Origin: Rhodoferax sp.
Lineage (GTDB): Bacteria; Pseudomonadota; Gammaproteobacteria; Burkholderiales; Burkholderiaceae_C
Direction of reading: 5' to 3'
Length of the DNA: 64,000 bases
Assembly (NCBI GenBank): GCA_008015235.1
Contig: SSFF01000001.1
Coordinates: forward strand, 147,483-211,482
The translations under genes and the position numbers were made by a program. Below are positions 29,013 through 36,805 of this stretch, one piece after another (the first letter of the stretch is position 1; every line of letters begins with the position of its first letter). Below the pieces are notes generated by a model. The model saw only the letters and a program-made list of their open reading frames with translations. It was not told the DNA's origin and searched no databases.

Positions 29013-29860
29013 TATTTGAAGATGACGGTCTTGTGGCCGTTGAGGAGCACTCGGTGCTCGCTGTGCCACTTGACGGCCCGTGCCAGCACCTGGCTTTCGG
29101 TGTCGCGACCCAGCGCAGTCAGGTCTTCGACGTTCTTGCTGTGGTCCACGCGCGCCACGTCCTGCTCGATGATCGGACCTTCGTCCAGGTCCGCGGTCAC
29201 GTAGTGGGCCGTGGCGCCGATGAGCTTGACCCCGCGGTCATGGGCCTGGTAGTAGGGCTTGGCACCCTTGAAGCTGGGCAGGAACGAATGGTGGATGTTG
29301 ATGGCCTTGCCCGACAAGGCGGCGCACATGCCGTTGGACAGCACTTGCATGTAGCGCGCCAGCACCACCAGCTCGGCCTTTTCGCCCTGGATGATTTCCA
29401 GTTGCCGGGCCTCGGCCTGGGGCTTGGTAGCGGCCGTCACGGCGATGTGGTGGAACGGTACGTTGTAACTCGCGGCCAGCTGGTAGAAGTCGCGGTGGTT
29501 GGAGATGATGGCGCAGATGTCGACCGGCAGCAGGCCGCTCTTCCAGCGGAACAGCAAATCGTTGAGGCAGTGGCCTTCCTTGCTCACCATCAGCACCGTG
29601 CGCAGTGGCTGGGCCATGGCGTGCAGGCTGCACTGCATCTGGAACGGTGCGGCGAAAATTTGCAGCTGTTCGAGCAACTGGGCGTGGGTCCATCGCGTGC
29701 AGCTGAATTGCACACGCATGAAAAACAGGCCGGTGTCGTGGTCGTTGTACTGGGCGGCTTCTTCGATGTTGCCATCGTGTTCCAGCAGGAAGCCGGAAAC
29801 TGCGTGCACCAGACCGAGGCGGTCAGGGCAGGAAAGGGTCAGGATATAGGTCGTGTCCAT
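29012..29860 (-). CDS. purU: Formyltetrahydrofolate deformylase PurU
   Basis: A 282-residue enzyme that hydrolyses 10-formyl-tetrahydrofolate to formate and tetrahydrofolate, balancing one-carbon pools. The N-terminal ACT domain reads TLSCPDRLGLVHAVSGFLLE. The formyltransferase-like domain has the catalytic segment NIHHSFLPSFKGAKPYYQAH, then GATAHYVTADLDEGPIIEQD. The length is typical. The stop codon abuts the shared terminator. Confidence 0.96.
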   Translation of the reverse strand: MDTTYILTLSCPDRLGLVHAVSGFLLEHDGNIEEAAQYNDHDTGLFFMRVQFSCTRWTHAQLLEQLQIFAAPFQMQCSLHAMAQPLRTVLMVSKEGHCLNDLLFRWKSGLLPVDICAIISNHRDFYQLAASYNVPFHHIAVTAATKPQAEARQLEIIQGEKAELVVLARYMQVLSNGMCAALSGKAINIHHSFLPSFKGAKPYYQAHDRGVKLIGATAHYVTADLDEGPIIEQDVARVDHSKNVEDLTALGRDTESQVLARAVKWHSEHRVLLNGHKTVIFK

Positions 29861-29911
29861 AGGGCCGTTATTGTCCCTGATGTGCCCGGTCCATCCGGGG
29901 CCGTGCGGGCC

Positions 29912-30199
29912 TCAGTGCACCGTGGCCGGAATCTGGGCCAGTCCGGCATACCGTTCGAGCGTATCTTCGACCTCGTCCTGTGTTGGCGCATTGCGCTGCC
30001 AGGCCTGCAATTGCTGCTGGAACAGTTCGGCCCAAGGTCCGTCCAGGTAGACCTCTTTGCCGACCCGCTTGTCCAGCAGCTCAAAGCCATGGCGCGGGAG
30101 GCGCAGGGTTTCTCCATCTTTCGATGGCAAAGCCTCTTCCTCCCAGGCACCCACGATGTGGGTCAGGCAAAAGCTATCGGAGTCGTACAGTGTCTGCAT
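29912..30199 (-). CDS. DUF3567 family protein
   Basis: A 95-residue protein beginning MQTLYDSDSFCLTHIVG; the ATG at 30199 fits the family, while the open frame upstream does not. The central HGFELLDKRVGKEVYLDGPW and the acidic helical C-terminus QDEVEDTLERYAGLAQIP match DUF3567, a small family that I know only from betaproteobacteria. Function unknown. It lies between purU and a DUF3108 gene in the same direction. Confidence 0.85.
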   Translation of the reverse strand: MQTLYDSDSFCLTHIVGAWEEEALPSKDGETLRLPRHGFELLDKRVGKEVYLDGPWAELFQQQLQAWQRNAPTQDEVEDTLERYAGLAQIPATVH

Positions 30200-30252
30200 G
30201 GCGTTATCGTTAAAACTACTGCTGTCGCAGATGGCGGTCGGTAGCACCGATT

Positions 30253-31326
30253 TCAAGGGCTGGGCTTGGGGCGTTCTGTGGCGCGCCAGAGCTGGTCCAC
30301 CACATCGCCATTGCCCTGAGTCAGCCGAATGCGAACCGGCAGATAACCCAGCTCTGGGGCCAGCCAGACTTCGGCGCGCGAGTCGTATTCGCTGACCGGG
30401 TCTTTGCTCAGGCGGATGGCGCGGACCTTGCCGCCGGGGAGTGTGATGAATTCGGGGGCTGCCAGCTTGAAGGTCCAGACTTCGGACGAACGTGGCCCCA
30501 CGGCCTGGAAACTCAGGCTATTGCCTGGGGTGTACCGATCCGGATCGGCCGCGACCATGCCGGCCAACTGGAAGAATATGCTGAGCTGGTCCTGTGCGCC
30601 GGCCTGCAGCACTTCGTCCGGGGTGTTGGCGCTGTAGGTCACCTTGCCTTTGCCGCGCTCGAAATGGGCCGCCACTTCGGAGCGCACCTTGTCGCCAAAA
30701 CGTACCGGCTCCAGCCCCTGGGGGCCGATCAGGCCCTTGCTGGTCTGGACGCGCGAGCCCAGCAGGAAGATGCTGATTTCCAGGCGTGCGTCGTAGGTCT
30801 TGCCATCCTGTCGCCACAGCAGCTCGCCATTGGCCGACACCGGAATGCGCTTGATCTCGCCTTTGATGTCGTACAGCAGGCGCACCGACTCGGGAAGGAT
30901 CGGCGTCCGAACCAAAGATGTGGGGACGGTTGCCTGGGGTTTTGGCAGGGCCGCTGGCGTGTCCTCGGTGACGGTGACAGCGGCTACTTGTGTGGCCGTG
31001 GGTTCTGGGGCAGGAGTTGTGTCCGATGGGGTGGGGTCGGATTGTTGGCCGGTTTCCAGTGTCTGCGTTCTGGCTGTTGCAGGGCGTTGTGTCGTACGGC
31101 CGGCGGTACGACGTGGCGTGGTTCGGGACTCTGGGATCAAAACCGGCGCGTCGGTGGGCAAGATTCGCGATTCGAACACGAGCGCCGGATCTGACTGCGG
31201 CCACGGTGTCCCGCTCCAGGCGCTGGTGGTGGCTCCCAGTACCAGCCAGTGGCCTCCCAGTACCAGCGCCAGGCTCAGGCCCGCACGGATGCTTCGGCCA
31301 GGGGGAGGAGGGGAATCGGTCGACAT
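30253..31326 (-). CDS. DUF3108 domain-containing envelope protein
   Basis: A 357-residue protein with one N-terminal membrane helix (AGLSLALVLGGHWLVLGAT). A Pro/Thr-rich linker of about 90 residues that could span the periplasm follows, then a C-terminal beta-rich DUF3108 domain (from about residue 140: LLYDIKGEIKRIPVSANGEL, RVQTSKGLIGPQGLEPVRFG, AEVWLAPELGYLPVRIRLTQ). The layout resembles TonB-like anchored proteins with a periplasmic beta domain. Function unknown. It is divergent from the FAH-family gene. Confidence 0.85.
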   Translation of the reverse strand: MSTDSPPPPGRSIRAGLSLALVLGGHWLVLGATTSAWSGTPWPQSDPALVFESRILPTDAPVLIPESRTTPRRTAGRTTQRPATARTQTLETGQQSDPTPSDTTPAPEPTATQVAAVTVTEDTPAALPKPQATVPTSLVRTPILPESVRLLYDIKGEIKRIPVSANGELLWRQDGKTYDARLEISIFLLGSRVQTSKGLIGPQGLEPVRFGDKVRSEVAAHFERGKGKVTYSANTPDEVLQAGAQDQLSIFFQLAGMVAADPDRYTPGNSLSFQAVGPRSSEVWTFKLAAPEFITLPGGKVRAIRLSKDPVSEYDSRAEVWLAPELGYLPVRIRLTQGNGDVVDQLWRATERPKPSP

Positions 31327-31390
31327 GCGGCGTGCTGAACAAGGAGGTGTGGGTTGCGCATTCAGTTTAAATCACGGCGACAATCCGGCC

Positions 31391-32452
31391 ATGAAATTCG
31401 CCAGTTATTCCGATGGATCACGGGATGGCCAACTGGTCGTGGTCTCGCGTGACCTGACCCAGGCCCATTACGCCACCCACATTGCCAACCGGCTTCAGCA
31501 GGTACTCGACGATTGGCCGTACCTGTCGACGCCCTTGCAGGACCTCTACGATGCGCTCAACGCGGGGCGTGCGCGCCACGCCTTCGCCTTCGATCCGACA
31601 CGCTGCATGGCGCCCTTGCCAAGGGTGTACTCCCACGTGCAGGCCTACGCTTATCCCAGTCATTGCACGCTGTTGGAGCGCAGCCTCGGGCAGGAAGCCG
31701 TGTCTGCCGGGCCGTCTTGGGTCCAGTGTGCGGGGGACAACCTGTGGGGGCCCCAGGCCGTGCCAGCGTTGGCGAGCGAGGCACTGGGTGCTGATTTCGA
31801 AGTCCAGATTGGTGTCATTGCAGCCGACATACCGGCTGCAGCCTCGGTGGAGCGTGCGCTCGATGCCGTTCGCCTGCTGGTCTTGTCGCAGGGCATGGTG
31901 CTGCGCACTCTGGCCGAAGGCTGCGCACCGGCCAATGTCTTGGCACGTCCGGGAGCCGCATTTGCCCCGGTTGCCGTCACGCCCGATGAACTGGGCGAGG
32001 CCTGGACACGTGGCCGGGTACAGCTGGGAGTGAGCACCCAATGGAATGGCCGCAAGGTGGGCATGGCCGACCTGGGTGTCGATATGCCGTGGCACTTTGG
32101 CAGCTTGCTGTCCCAGCTGGCCAGCATGCGCCCGGTGCGTGCCGGCACCCTGCTGACCGCAGGTCCCGTCAGCAATGCTGGCGTGGAGAAGAAGGGGCGG
32201 ATGGAATGGCCCAAGGGCTACCACAGCATTGCCGAGAAGCGTGCTATGGAAATCCTGCTGGATGGCCAGGCCAGAACCGACTACCTGCGCTTTGGGGACG
32301 TTGTGCGCAGCGAGGTGAAAGGCCGGGACGGTGCCAGCGTCTTTGGTGCTGTCGAGCTGGAGCTGGCGAATGCACAACGCAAGGCGCAGCCCCCTGAGTC
32401 GATGGATGCTTCGTCGAGAGTGTCGGACCTGGCGGCGCAAGATACGCCGTAG
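31391..32452 (+). CDS. Fumarylacetoacetate hydrolase family protein
   Basis: A 353-residue protein starting MKFASYSDGSRDGQLVVVSR. It has the FAH layout: an N-terminal cap (PRVYSHVQAYAYPSH) and a metal-binding catalytic domain (FEVQIGVIAADIPAAASVER, VQLGVSTQWNGRKVGMADLG, AGTLLTAGPVSN). The C-terminus includes RFGDVVRSEVKGRDGASVFG. The family cleaves or isomerises beta-diketone acids and decarboxylates oxaloacetate-like compounds. No aromatic catabolic genes are adjacent, so the substrate is unknown. The long upstream open frame lies antisense to the DUF3108 gene and is not coding. Confidence 0.88.
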   Translation: MKFASYSDGSRDGQLVVVSRDLTQAHYATHIANRLQQVLDDWPYLSTPLQDLYDALNAGRARHAFAFDPTRCMAPLPRVYSHVQAYAYPSHCTLLERSLGQEAVSAGPSWVQCAGDNLWGPQAVPALASEALGADFEVQIGVIAADIPAAASVERALDAVRLLVLSQGMVLRTLAEGCAPANVLARPGAAFAPVAVTPDELGEAWTRGRVQLGVSTQWNGRKVGMADLGVDMPWHFGSLLSQLASMRPVRAGTLLTAGPVSNAGVEKKGRMEWPKGYHSIAEKRAMEILLDGQARTDYLRFGDVVRSEVKGRDGASVFGAVELELANAQRKAQPPESMDASSRVSDLAAQDTP

Positions 32453-32467
32453 TTCCGGTGCGGGGGC

Positions 32468-33073
32468 CTAGCCCTGCAGAATGCGCTGGACGAACACCTT
32501 GATGCCGCTGAGCAGCATTTCGATCGAGACCGAGACCAGTACCAGTCCCATCAGGCGCTCGAGCGCGTGGACCACACTGGGACCCACCAGGCGTTGCACC
32601 CGCTCCGCGGCCAGCAAAACCACGGCGCTGACCAGCATGGTCACGCACAGTGCCGCGATCCATTCCAGTCGCTTCTCGGGCTGCTGCGATACCAGCAGCA
32701 GCACCGTGGCCAGGGCCGAAGGCCCGGCAATCATGGGAACCGCCAGCGGAACGATCAAGGGTTCGACCAATGCTTCCGGCTCTTCGGTGTTTGCTGGCGG
32801 GAACACCATGCGCAAGGCGATCAGGAACAGGATGACTCCGCCGCCAATCTGCAAGGAAAGCTCACTCAGGTTCATCAGCTGCAGAAATCGCTGCCCGACG
32901 AACATGAAGGTCAGCAGCAAGGCAAAAGCGATCAGGATTTCACGCAGGATGACACGCCGACGGCGTTCTGGCGCCACATGCTTGAGTGCATTGGCAAAGA
33001 TCGGAATGTTGCCAATCGGGTCGGTGATCAGGATCAGCAGCACGGTGGCGGATGCAAAGGTGTACTCCATCAT
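32468..33073 (-). CDS. MarC family integral membrane protein
   Basis: A 201-residue protein with six membrane helices and the MarC/UPF0056 pattern: LLILITDPIGNIPIFANALK at the N-terminus, IGGGVILFLIALRMVF, and PLAVPMIAGPSALATVLLLV. Members were once linked to multiple antibiotic resistance, but their function is unproven. It is convergent with the FAH-family gene and ends 15 bases from it. Confidence 0.92.
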   Translation of the reverse strand: MMEYTFASATVLLILITDPIGNIPIFANALKHVAPERRRRVILREILIAFALLLTFMFVGQRFLQLMNLSELSLQIGGGVILFLIALRMVFPPANTEEPEALVEPLIVPLAVPMIAGPSALATVLLLVSQQPEKRLEWIAALCVTMLVSAVVLLAAERVQRLVGPSVVHALERLMGLVLVSVSIEMLLSGIKVFVQRILQG

Positions 33074-33118
33074 CCGCCCAGCATAGCAGTTGCCCGGTAT
33101 CCCTGGGAAGGGGTCGGC

Positions 33119-33478
33119 TTAGGCGCGTTCGGCGCTTTCCTGGCAGCCGATGCAGCGTGCGGCTTCGGGGGCGGCATGTAGTCGTTGCGGGGCAATGTCT
33201 GCACCGCAATCGACACACTGACCATAGGTACCGGCAGCGATGCGCGCCAAGGCAGCGTCAATGGCGGCCAGTTCCTGGGTTTCATGGTCGTCCAAGGCCA
33301 GCTCCAGGTCACGTGCGGTGGCCATCTGTGCATCCGAGTCCTGCGAGCGGGCAAAGTGCTCGGCCGACGCTTCGGCACGCCCGACATCACCGCCACGCAG
33401 GGTGCGCAACTGTTTCAGTAAGTCTGCGCGCTGATGGGTCAAGAGTGTCTTGAAGGTGTTGAATTCGGGGGTGGACAT
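33119..33478 (-). CDS. DksA/TraR-type zinc-finger protein
   Basis: A 119-residue protein starting MSTPEFNTFKTLLTHQRADL, a coiled-coil-forming N-terminus. A C-terminal four-cysteine zinc finger follows (YGQCVDCGADI, then ARCIGCQESAE). DksA-like proteins enter the secondary channel of RNA polymerase and modulate promoter choice with ppGpp. The usual DxxDxA tip motif is not obvious: the region reads LALDDHETQELAAIDAALAR. The activity may therefore differ from DksA. It is divergent from the DUF2946/metal cluster across a 126-base region containing two palindromes. Confidence 0.85.
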   Translation of the reverse strand: MSTPEFNTFKTLLTHQRADLLKQLRTLRGGDVGRAEASAEHFARSQDSDAQMATARDLELALDDHETQELAAIDAALARIAAGTYGQCVDCGADIAPQRLHAAPEAARCIGCQESAERA

Positions 33479-33533
33479 AGGTGCAATCGCGTAGTGAAGA
33501 GCCTCCATCTTGCGGGCACAGTTTGGTTCATTC

Positions 33534-33549
33534 TTTGACTTGTGTCAAA
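33534..33549. promoter_or_regulatory. FNR-like palindrome
   Basis: TTTGAC-TTGT-GTCAAA is a perfect dyad close to the Fnr/Anr/Dnr consensus TTGAT-N4-ATCAA. It lies in the divergent region between the DksA-like gene and the metal cluster. A Crp/Fnr regulator gene lies 2.5 kb downstream in that cluster and is the natural candidate to bind it. Confidence 0.55.
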
Positions 33550-33553
33550 GATC

Positions 33554-33571
33554 GCCAGAGTTTCATCTGGC
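33554..33571. promoter_or_regulatory. Second palindrome in the metal-cluster promoter
   Basis: GCCAGA-GTTTCA-TCTGGC is a perfect six-base dyad with a six-base spacer, five bases from the FNR-like site. It could be an operator for another regulator or a short hairpin. There is no known match. Confidence 0.35.
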
Positions 33572-33604
33572 GCACGCATGCGCCGTTGCGCCATAATCCG
33601 CCCC

Positions 33605-33964
33605 ATGCTGCTGCAAACCCTGCGTCATTCCCGCATCCTGGCCCGCATGGTCCTGGTGTGGTTTGTGCTGGTCATGGGCGTGGCCGTGGCGGCGCCTGCG
33701 TTCCAGCCTGTGGCTTTGGGCAGCATTTGCAGCACGGCTTCGGCAGGGGACGACATTGGCCAAGCCAATGGTGGCAACCCTGCAGCATCGCACCACACAC
33801 TGCAGTGCGTCATGTGTCTGGCTGCGGGAGGCCCTCCGCTGGTCTCTTCGGCCGCATCACCGAGTCTTACCAGTAGCTCCACTCTCAACACCGCCATCCC
33901 CTTGGTGGTCGTTCTGGCGGAGCGGCAGTCGCCGCTCGCTGCGCGCGCTCCTCCCGCAATTTGA
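33605..33964 (+). CDS. DUF2946 family protein, first copy
   Basis: A 119-residue protein with an N-terminal membrane segment (ARMVLVWFVLVMGVAVAAPA). It has the DUF2946 motif region HHTLQCVMCLAAGGPP, where His and a Cys-x2-Cys pair suggest metal binding. The C-terminus is low-complexity. DUF2946 proteins often sit in copper or iron uptake clusters with TonB receptors or ABC transporters. The ATG at 33605 starts the family-like region. It is first in the metal cluster, behind the two palindromes. Confidence 0.75.
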   Translation: MLLQTLRHSRILARMVLVWFVLVMGVAVAAPAFQPVALGSICSTASAGDDIGQANGGNPAASHHTLQCVMCLAAGGPPLVSSAASPSLTSSSTLNTAIPLVVVLAERQSPLAARAPPAI

Positions 33965-33968
33965 TGTC

Positions 33969-33984
33969 GGGCGCGTTCGCGCCC
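33969..33984. other. GC-rich hairpin after the first DUF2946 gene
   Basis: GGGCGC-GTTC-GCGCCC can form a stable stem five bases after the DUF2946 stop codon. No T-run follows, so it is not a classical terminator. It may protect the upstream mRNA end or pause transcription before ycnI. The rest of this 144-base gap shows no recognisable feature. Confidence 0.3.
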
Positions 33985-34108
33985 TGACACCCATCCCTTA
34001 CTCCGTACGGTCCTAAGTCTGCGTGCAGGTGCGCAGTACCTTGCACCGTAGCGTTGTCGACGCATCGGCGCACCACGCCGGTATCCATTCCTTGAATCAC
34101 ATCTTTTC

Positions 34109-34660
34109 ATGAAATCTTTTTTTGCTATGAATTTAGTAGCTGTCTGCGCAATGTTTGCAGGGGCTGGTTCGGTATTTGCCCATGTAACTTTGCAGGACCA
34201 GGTGGCTGCGGCAGGCGCACCCTACCGGGCGGTGCTGCGCGTGGGGCACGGCTGCGAGGGGGCGCCCACGGTGGGGATGCGTGTGACTATTCCCGATGGG
34301 TTCAACGGAGCGCAGCCCATGGTCAAACCCGGATGGAAAGTCAGCACCCAAGTCGGCAAGCTGGCAGTGCCCTATGTGTCCCATGGGACCACCTATACCG
34401 AAGGCGTGCTGGAGATCACATGGACCGCGAACTCGGCCGCAGACGCTTTGCCCGATGCGCATTACGACGAATTTGTGCTGCGTGGAACCACACCTTCCAA
34501 GCCCGGTCCGCTGTGGTTCAAGGTAGTCCAACTGTGTGAGAAGGGCGCCAACAATTGGGTGGAGGTGCCTGCCGCTGGCTCATCCGCCAAGGCATTGAAG
34601 ATGCCAGCCGCATTTCTGGAGGTGCTGGATGTGCAGCCTGCCTCCAGCCACAAGCATTGA
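34109..34660 (+). CDS. ycnI: YcnI family copper-binding protein (DUF1775)
   Basis: A 183-residue exported protein. The signal peptide (FFAMNLVAVCAMFAGAG, cleavage at FA-HV) leaves His as the first mature residue. In characterised YcnI proteins that His forms a mono-histidine brace for Cu(II). Conserved segments are GHGCEGAPTVGMRVTIPDGF and HYDEFVLRGTTPSKPGPLWF, and the C-terminus has an HKH tail. It is followed by PCu(A)C, the usual partner, so it probably handles periplasmic copper. The region encoding the signal peptide is a dispersed repeat (see findings). Confidence 0.92.
   Translation: MKSFFAMNLVAVCAMFAGAGSVFAHVTLQDQVAAAGAPYRAVLRVGHGCEGAPTVGMRVTIPDGFNGAQPMVKPGWKVSTQVGKLAVPYVSHGTTYTEGVLEITWTANSAADALPDAHYDEFVLRGTTPSKPGPLWFKVVQLCEKGANNWVEVPAAGSSAKALKMPAAFLEVLDVQPASSHKH
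34119..34167 (+). repeat. Dispersed repeat copy 4 (inside ycnI signal peptide)
   Basis: The copy reads TTTTTGCTATGAATTTAGTA, then GCTGTCTGCGCA and GCAGGGGCTGG, matching the order of elements in the intergenic copies. It falls wholly inside the ycnI signal-peptide coding sequence. Confidence 0.7.
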
Positions 34661-34679
34661 TTTTTTTGAAAGGAAACCT

Positions 34680-35156
34680 ATGAAATCCAACACGACCTCC
34701 CTGCGTGCACTGTGCGCTGCGGCTGTATTCGCCGGCCTGGGTGCCTCAGCCTGGGCCCAGTCTGTGGAAGTGCAAGGTGCCTGGGCACGAGGAACCGTTC
34801 AGGGACAAAAGGCCACCGGGGCATTTATGGTACTGACCGCCAAGGAAAATACCCGCTTGGTGGCAGTGGCTTCGCCCGTGGCCGCTGTGGCGGAAGTCCA
34901 CGAAATGGCGATGGAAGGCGATGTCATGAAGATGCGGGCGATTCCCGGACTGGATCTTCCGGCAGGCAAGGCCGTGGAGCTCAAGCCCGGCGGCTACCAC
35001 GTCATGCTGATGGACCTCAAGCTGCCCTTGCAGAAAGACACCACCATTCCTTTGACCTTGACCTTCAAGAATGCCAAGGGCGTGGAGAGCAAGTCTGAAC
35101 TCAAGGTGCCGGTCACGATGGCAGCGCCAGGTGGCATGGCTGAACACAAGCACTGA
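34680..35156 (+). CDS. PCu(A)C periplasmic copper chaperone
   Basis: A 158-residue exported protein. The ATG at 34680 has AAAGGAA upstream and starts a signal peptide ending SAWAQS. The PCu(A)C copper-binding pattern is complete: HEMAMEGDVMKM, then GGYHVMLM, i.e. His-x-Met ... His-x-x-Met for Cu(I). The family delivers copper to cytochrome oxidase or works in copper uptake. The C-terminus (GGMAEHKH) adds a His pair. It follows ycnI by 19 bases. Confidence 0.93.
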   Translation: MKSNTTSLRALCAAAVFAGLGASAWAQSVEVQGAWARGTVQGQKATGAFMVLTAKENTRLVAVASPVAAVAEVHEMAMEGDVMKMRAIPGLDLPAGKAVELKPGGYHVMLMDLKLPLQKDTTIPLTLTFKNAKGVESKSELKVPVTMAAPGGMAEHKH

Positions 35157-35170
35157 TCTGGGCTGAATCG

Positions 35171-35659
35171 ATGACGACTCCACGCTCCATCGCAATGGGT
35201 GCCATTCTGGCGATTGCGCATGCCGTAGCCTGGGCGCAGGGCGACGATACCCAAGCCATAGTCCATGCTATGAAGCGACAGTTTGACCGGCCGGAAGCCC
35301 CGTTGAGCGTGGCACCGGTGACTGTCGTCGACGGCTATGCCGTTGCGGGCTGGTTGCAGTCTGGCAAGGGTGGTCGGGCACTGTTGCAGAAGACCCAAGG
35401 CAACTGGTTCATCACCGTGTGTGCTGGGGACGGTCTGAAGGACGCCAAGGTACTGGAAGGTGCAGGCATGTCTGTGGTTACGGCCTCGAAGCTCTCGAAA
35501 GAGGTGGTGGCCGCTGAGTCCCGGCTGGGGGCGGACGTGCGTCAACGCTTTGCCAGTTTCGAGGGCTTCCTGACAGTTGGGGGTAGCAATGCGGACAAAG
35601 CCCATGGTGGACACCACGCCCCATCCGGGCATGCTCCGTCTGGTGTCAGTGCTCACTGA
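35171..35659 (+). CDS. Copper-uptake-associated periplasmic protein
   Basis: A 162-residue exported protein with a signal peptide (MTTPRSIAMGAILAIAHAVA, cleavage near AWAQG). A small mixed domain follows (QAIVHAMKRQFDRPEAPLSV, GKGGRALLQKTQGNWFITVC). The C-terminus is His-rich (KAHGGHHAPSGHAPSGVSAH). Proteins of this type accompany PCu(A)C/YcnI genes and are annotated as copper-uptake associated. The His tail supports metal binding; the mechanism is unknown. Confidence 0.75.
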   Translation: MTTPRSIAMGAILAIAHAVAWAQGDDTQAIVHAMKRQFDRPEAPLSVAPVTVVDGYAVAGWLQSGKGGRALLQKTQGNWFITVCAGDGLKDAKVLEGAGMSVVTASKLSKEVVAAESRLGADVRQRFASFEGFLTVGGSNADKAHGGHHAPSGHAPSGVSAH

Positions 35660-35671
35660 GGAAACCCAACC

Positions 35672-36055
35672 ATGGCATGCACACGAAGCGTATTCACCCA
35701 TCACTCCGGCTGGAAAGTGTGGTGGGCGGTATTTTCCTTCGTGTTTGCGGCCTTTGCACCAACCCTGACGCACGCGTTCACGCGCGCGCTGCCAACGCTT
35801 CCGCTGGAGATTTGCACCAGTGCGGGAGCGGTTGCCACTTACCAACCCGCTTCGCCACAGGACGAAGGGGGTGCAATGCAATCACTGCATTGCCCGTTTT
35901 GCCTGCAAAACACAGACCGTGGCGCGCCTCCGCCACAACCGTTGCCTTACCACTTCTTGGTTCAGGGCGGATCACAGGTATCCATGGTCTGGCAGGCTTT
36001 TTTCTTTCTCGATATCGCACCCTGGTTGCCACAGGTTCGCGGCCCACCCCTCTGA
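35672..36055 (+). CDS. DUF2946 family protein, second copy
   Basis: A 127-residue protein with a hydrophobic N-terminal segment (WWAVFSFVFAAFAPTLTHAF) and the DUF2946 signature SLHCPFCLQN: His plus Cys-x2-Cys. It is the second DUF2946 member in this cluster and lies 12 bases after the copper-associated gene. A C-terminal hydrophobic region (QAFFFLDIAPWLPQ) may be a second membrane contact. It is probably a membrane-linked metal-binding protein; the role is unproven. Confidence 0.78.
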   Translation: MACTRSVFTHHSGWKVWWAVFSFVFAAFAPTLTHAFTRALPTLPLEICTSAGAVATYQPASPQDEGGAMQSLHCPFCLQNTDRGAPPPQPLPYHFLVQGGSQVSMVWQAFFFLDIAPWLPQVRGPPL

Positions 36056-36065
36056 ACGCTTGGAT

Positions 36066-36743
36066 GTGTGTCGTGGGTGTCCCCCTGCAGTGGGATGCCT
36101 TGTCTGTTCTGATCTGTGTGGGTGGCTGGGCATGCTGTTGGTCAAAATCGCAACACTGGAGCCGCGGCAAGGGTTTGTCGTTTCACGGGAACAACCTTTG
36201 TGGCTCGTCAAAGAGGGTGCATTGCGCATCGATAACGCCAGCGCGACAGGCTCTAAACCTGCGTTCTCGCGCATTGCGTTTCCTGGCGATGTGGTGGGCA
36301 TCGAGCAGTGGGCTGGTACGGGCTGCAACCTGGTAATGAAGGCGCTGGTGCCGACGCAACTGGAGTTGGTAGATCTGAGCGCTACTCCGATAGCACAGAT
36401 TTTGATGGATTCTGTCGTCATTGCGCATCAACGCAGCAGTGAAGCCCTCCAACTGCGAACCGGGCCTGTAGCGCGCCGCGTGCAGGCGTTGTTGGTGCTC
36501 TTTTCCCAGCAAAGCACATCCAACGCGGAATCTGTTCAGGACTGTGCACTGCCGCATCTAACGGATATGAGCGAAATCCTCGATGCTGCTCCCGAAACCG
36601 TTTCGCGGGTCTTTGCCAATCTGCGCGGGATGGACTATGTGATCGAGAGAAAACGGCAGAAAGCGAAGTTCAGCGCTGCAGCAGTACGGGACATGGTGCT
36701 GGTGATGGGAATGACAGCATCCCCTGGGATCAAGGCCACATGA
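36066..36743 (+). CDS. Crp/Fnr-type regulator with N-terminal cysteine cluster
   Basis: The frame encodes a cyclic-nucleotide-like sensor domain (FVVSREQPLWLVKEGALRID, SRIAFPGDVVGIEQWAGTGC), a long dimer helix and a C-terminal winged helix (LPHLTDMSEILDAAPETVSR). The first in-frame ATG (36132) would cut off CRGCPPAVGC followed by LVCSDLC. The first of these has the C-x2-C-x5-C spacing of FNR's [4Fe-4S] ligands, so I prefer the GTG at 36066 (or TTG at 36060), just after the preceding stop. No strong ribosome-binding site supports either. It is likely a redox- or metal-sensing regulator of this cluster. Confidence 0.75.
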   Translation: MCRGCPPAVGCLVCSDLCGWLGMLLVKIATLEPRQGFVVSREQPLWLVKEGALRIDNASATGSKPAFSRIAFPGDVVGIEQWAGTGCNLVMKALVPTQLELVDLSATPIAQILMDSVVIAHQRSSEALQLRTGPVARRVQALLVLFSQQSTSNAESVQDCALPHLTDMSEILDAAPETVSRVFANLRGMDYVIERKRQKAKFSAAAVRDMVLVMGMTASPGIKAT

Positions 36744-36805
36744 AGGTGGGCCGGAACTGGTGATAACCGCCTTGGAAGATGCTGCCGAGGTTTTTTAGGA
36801 ATTTC

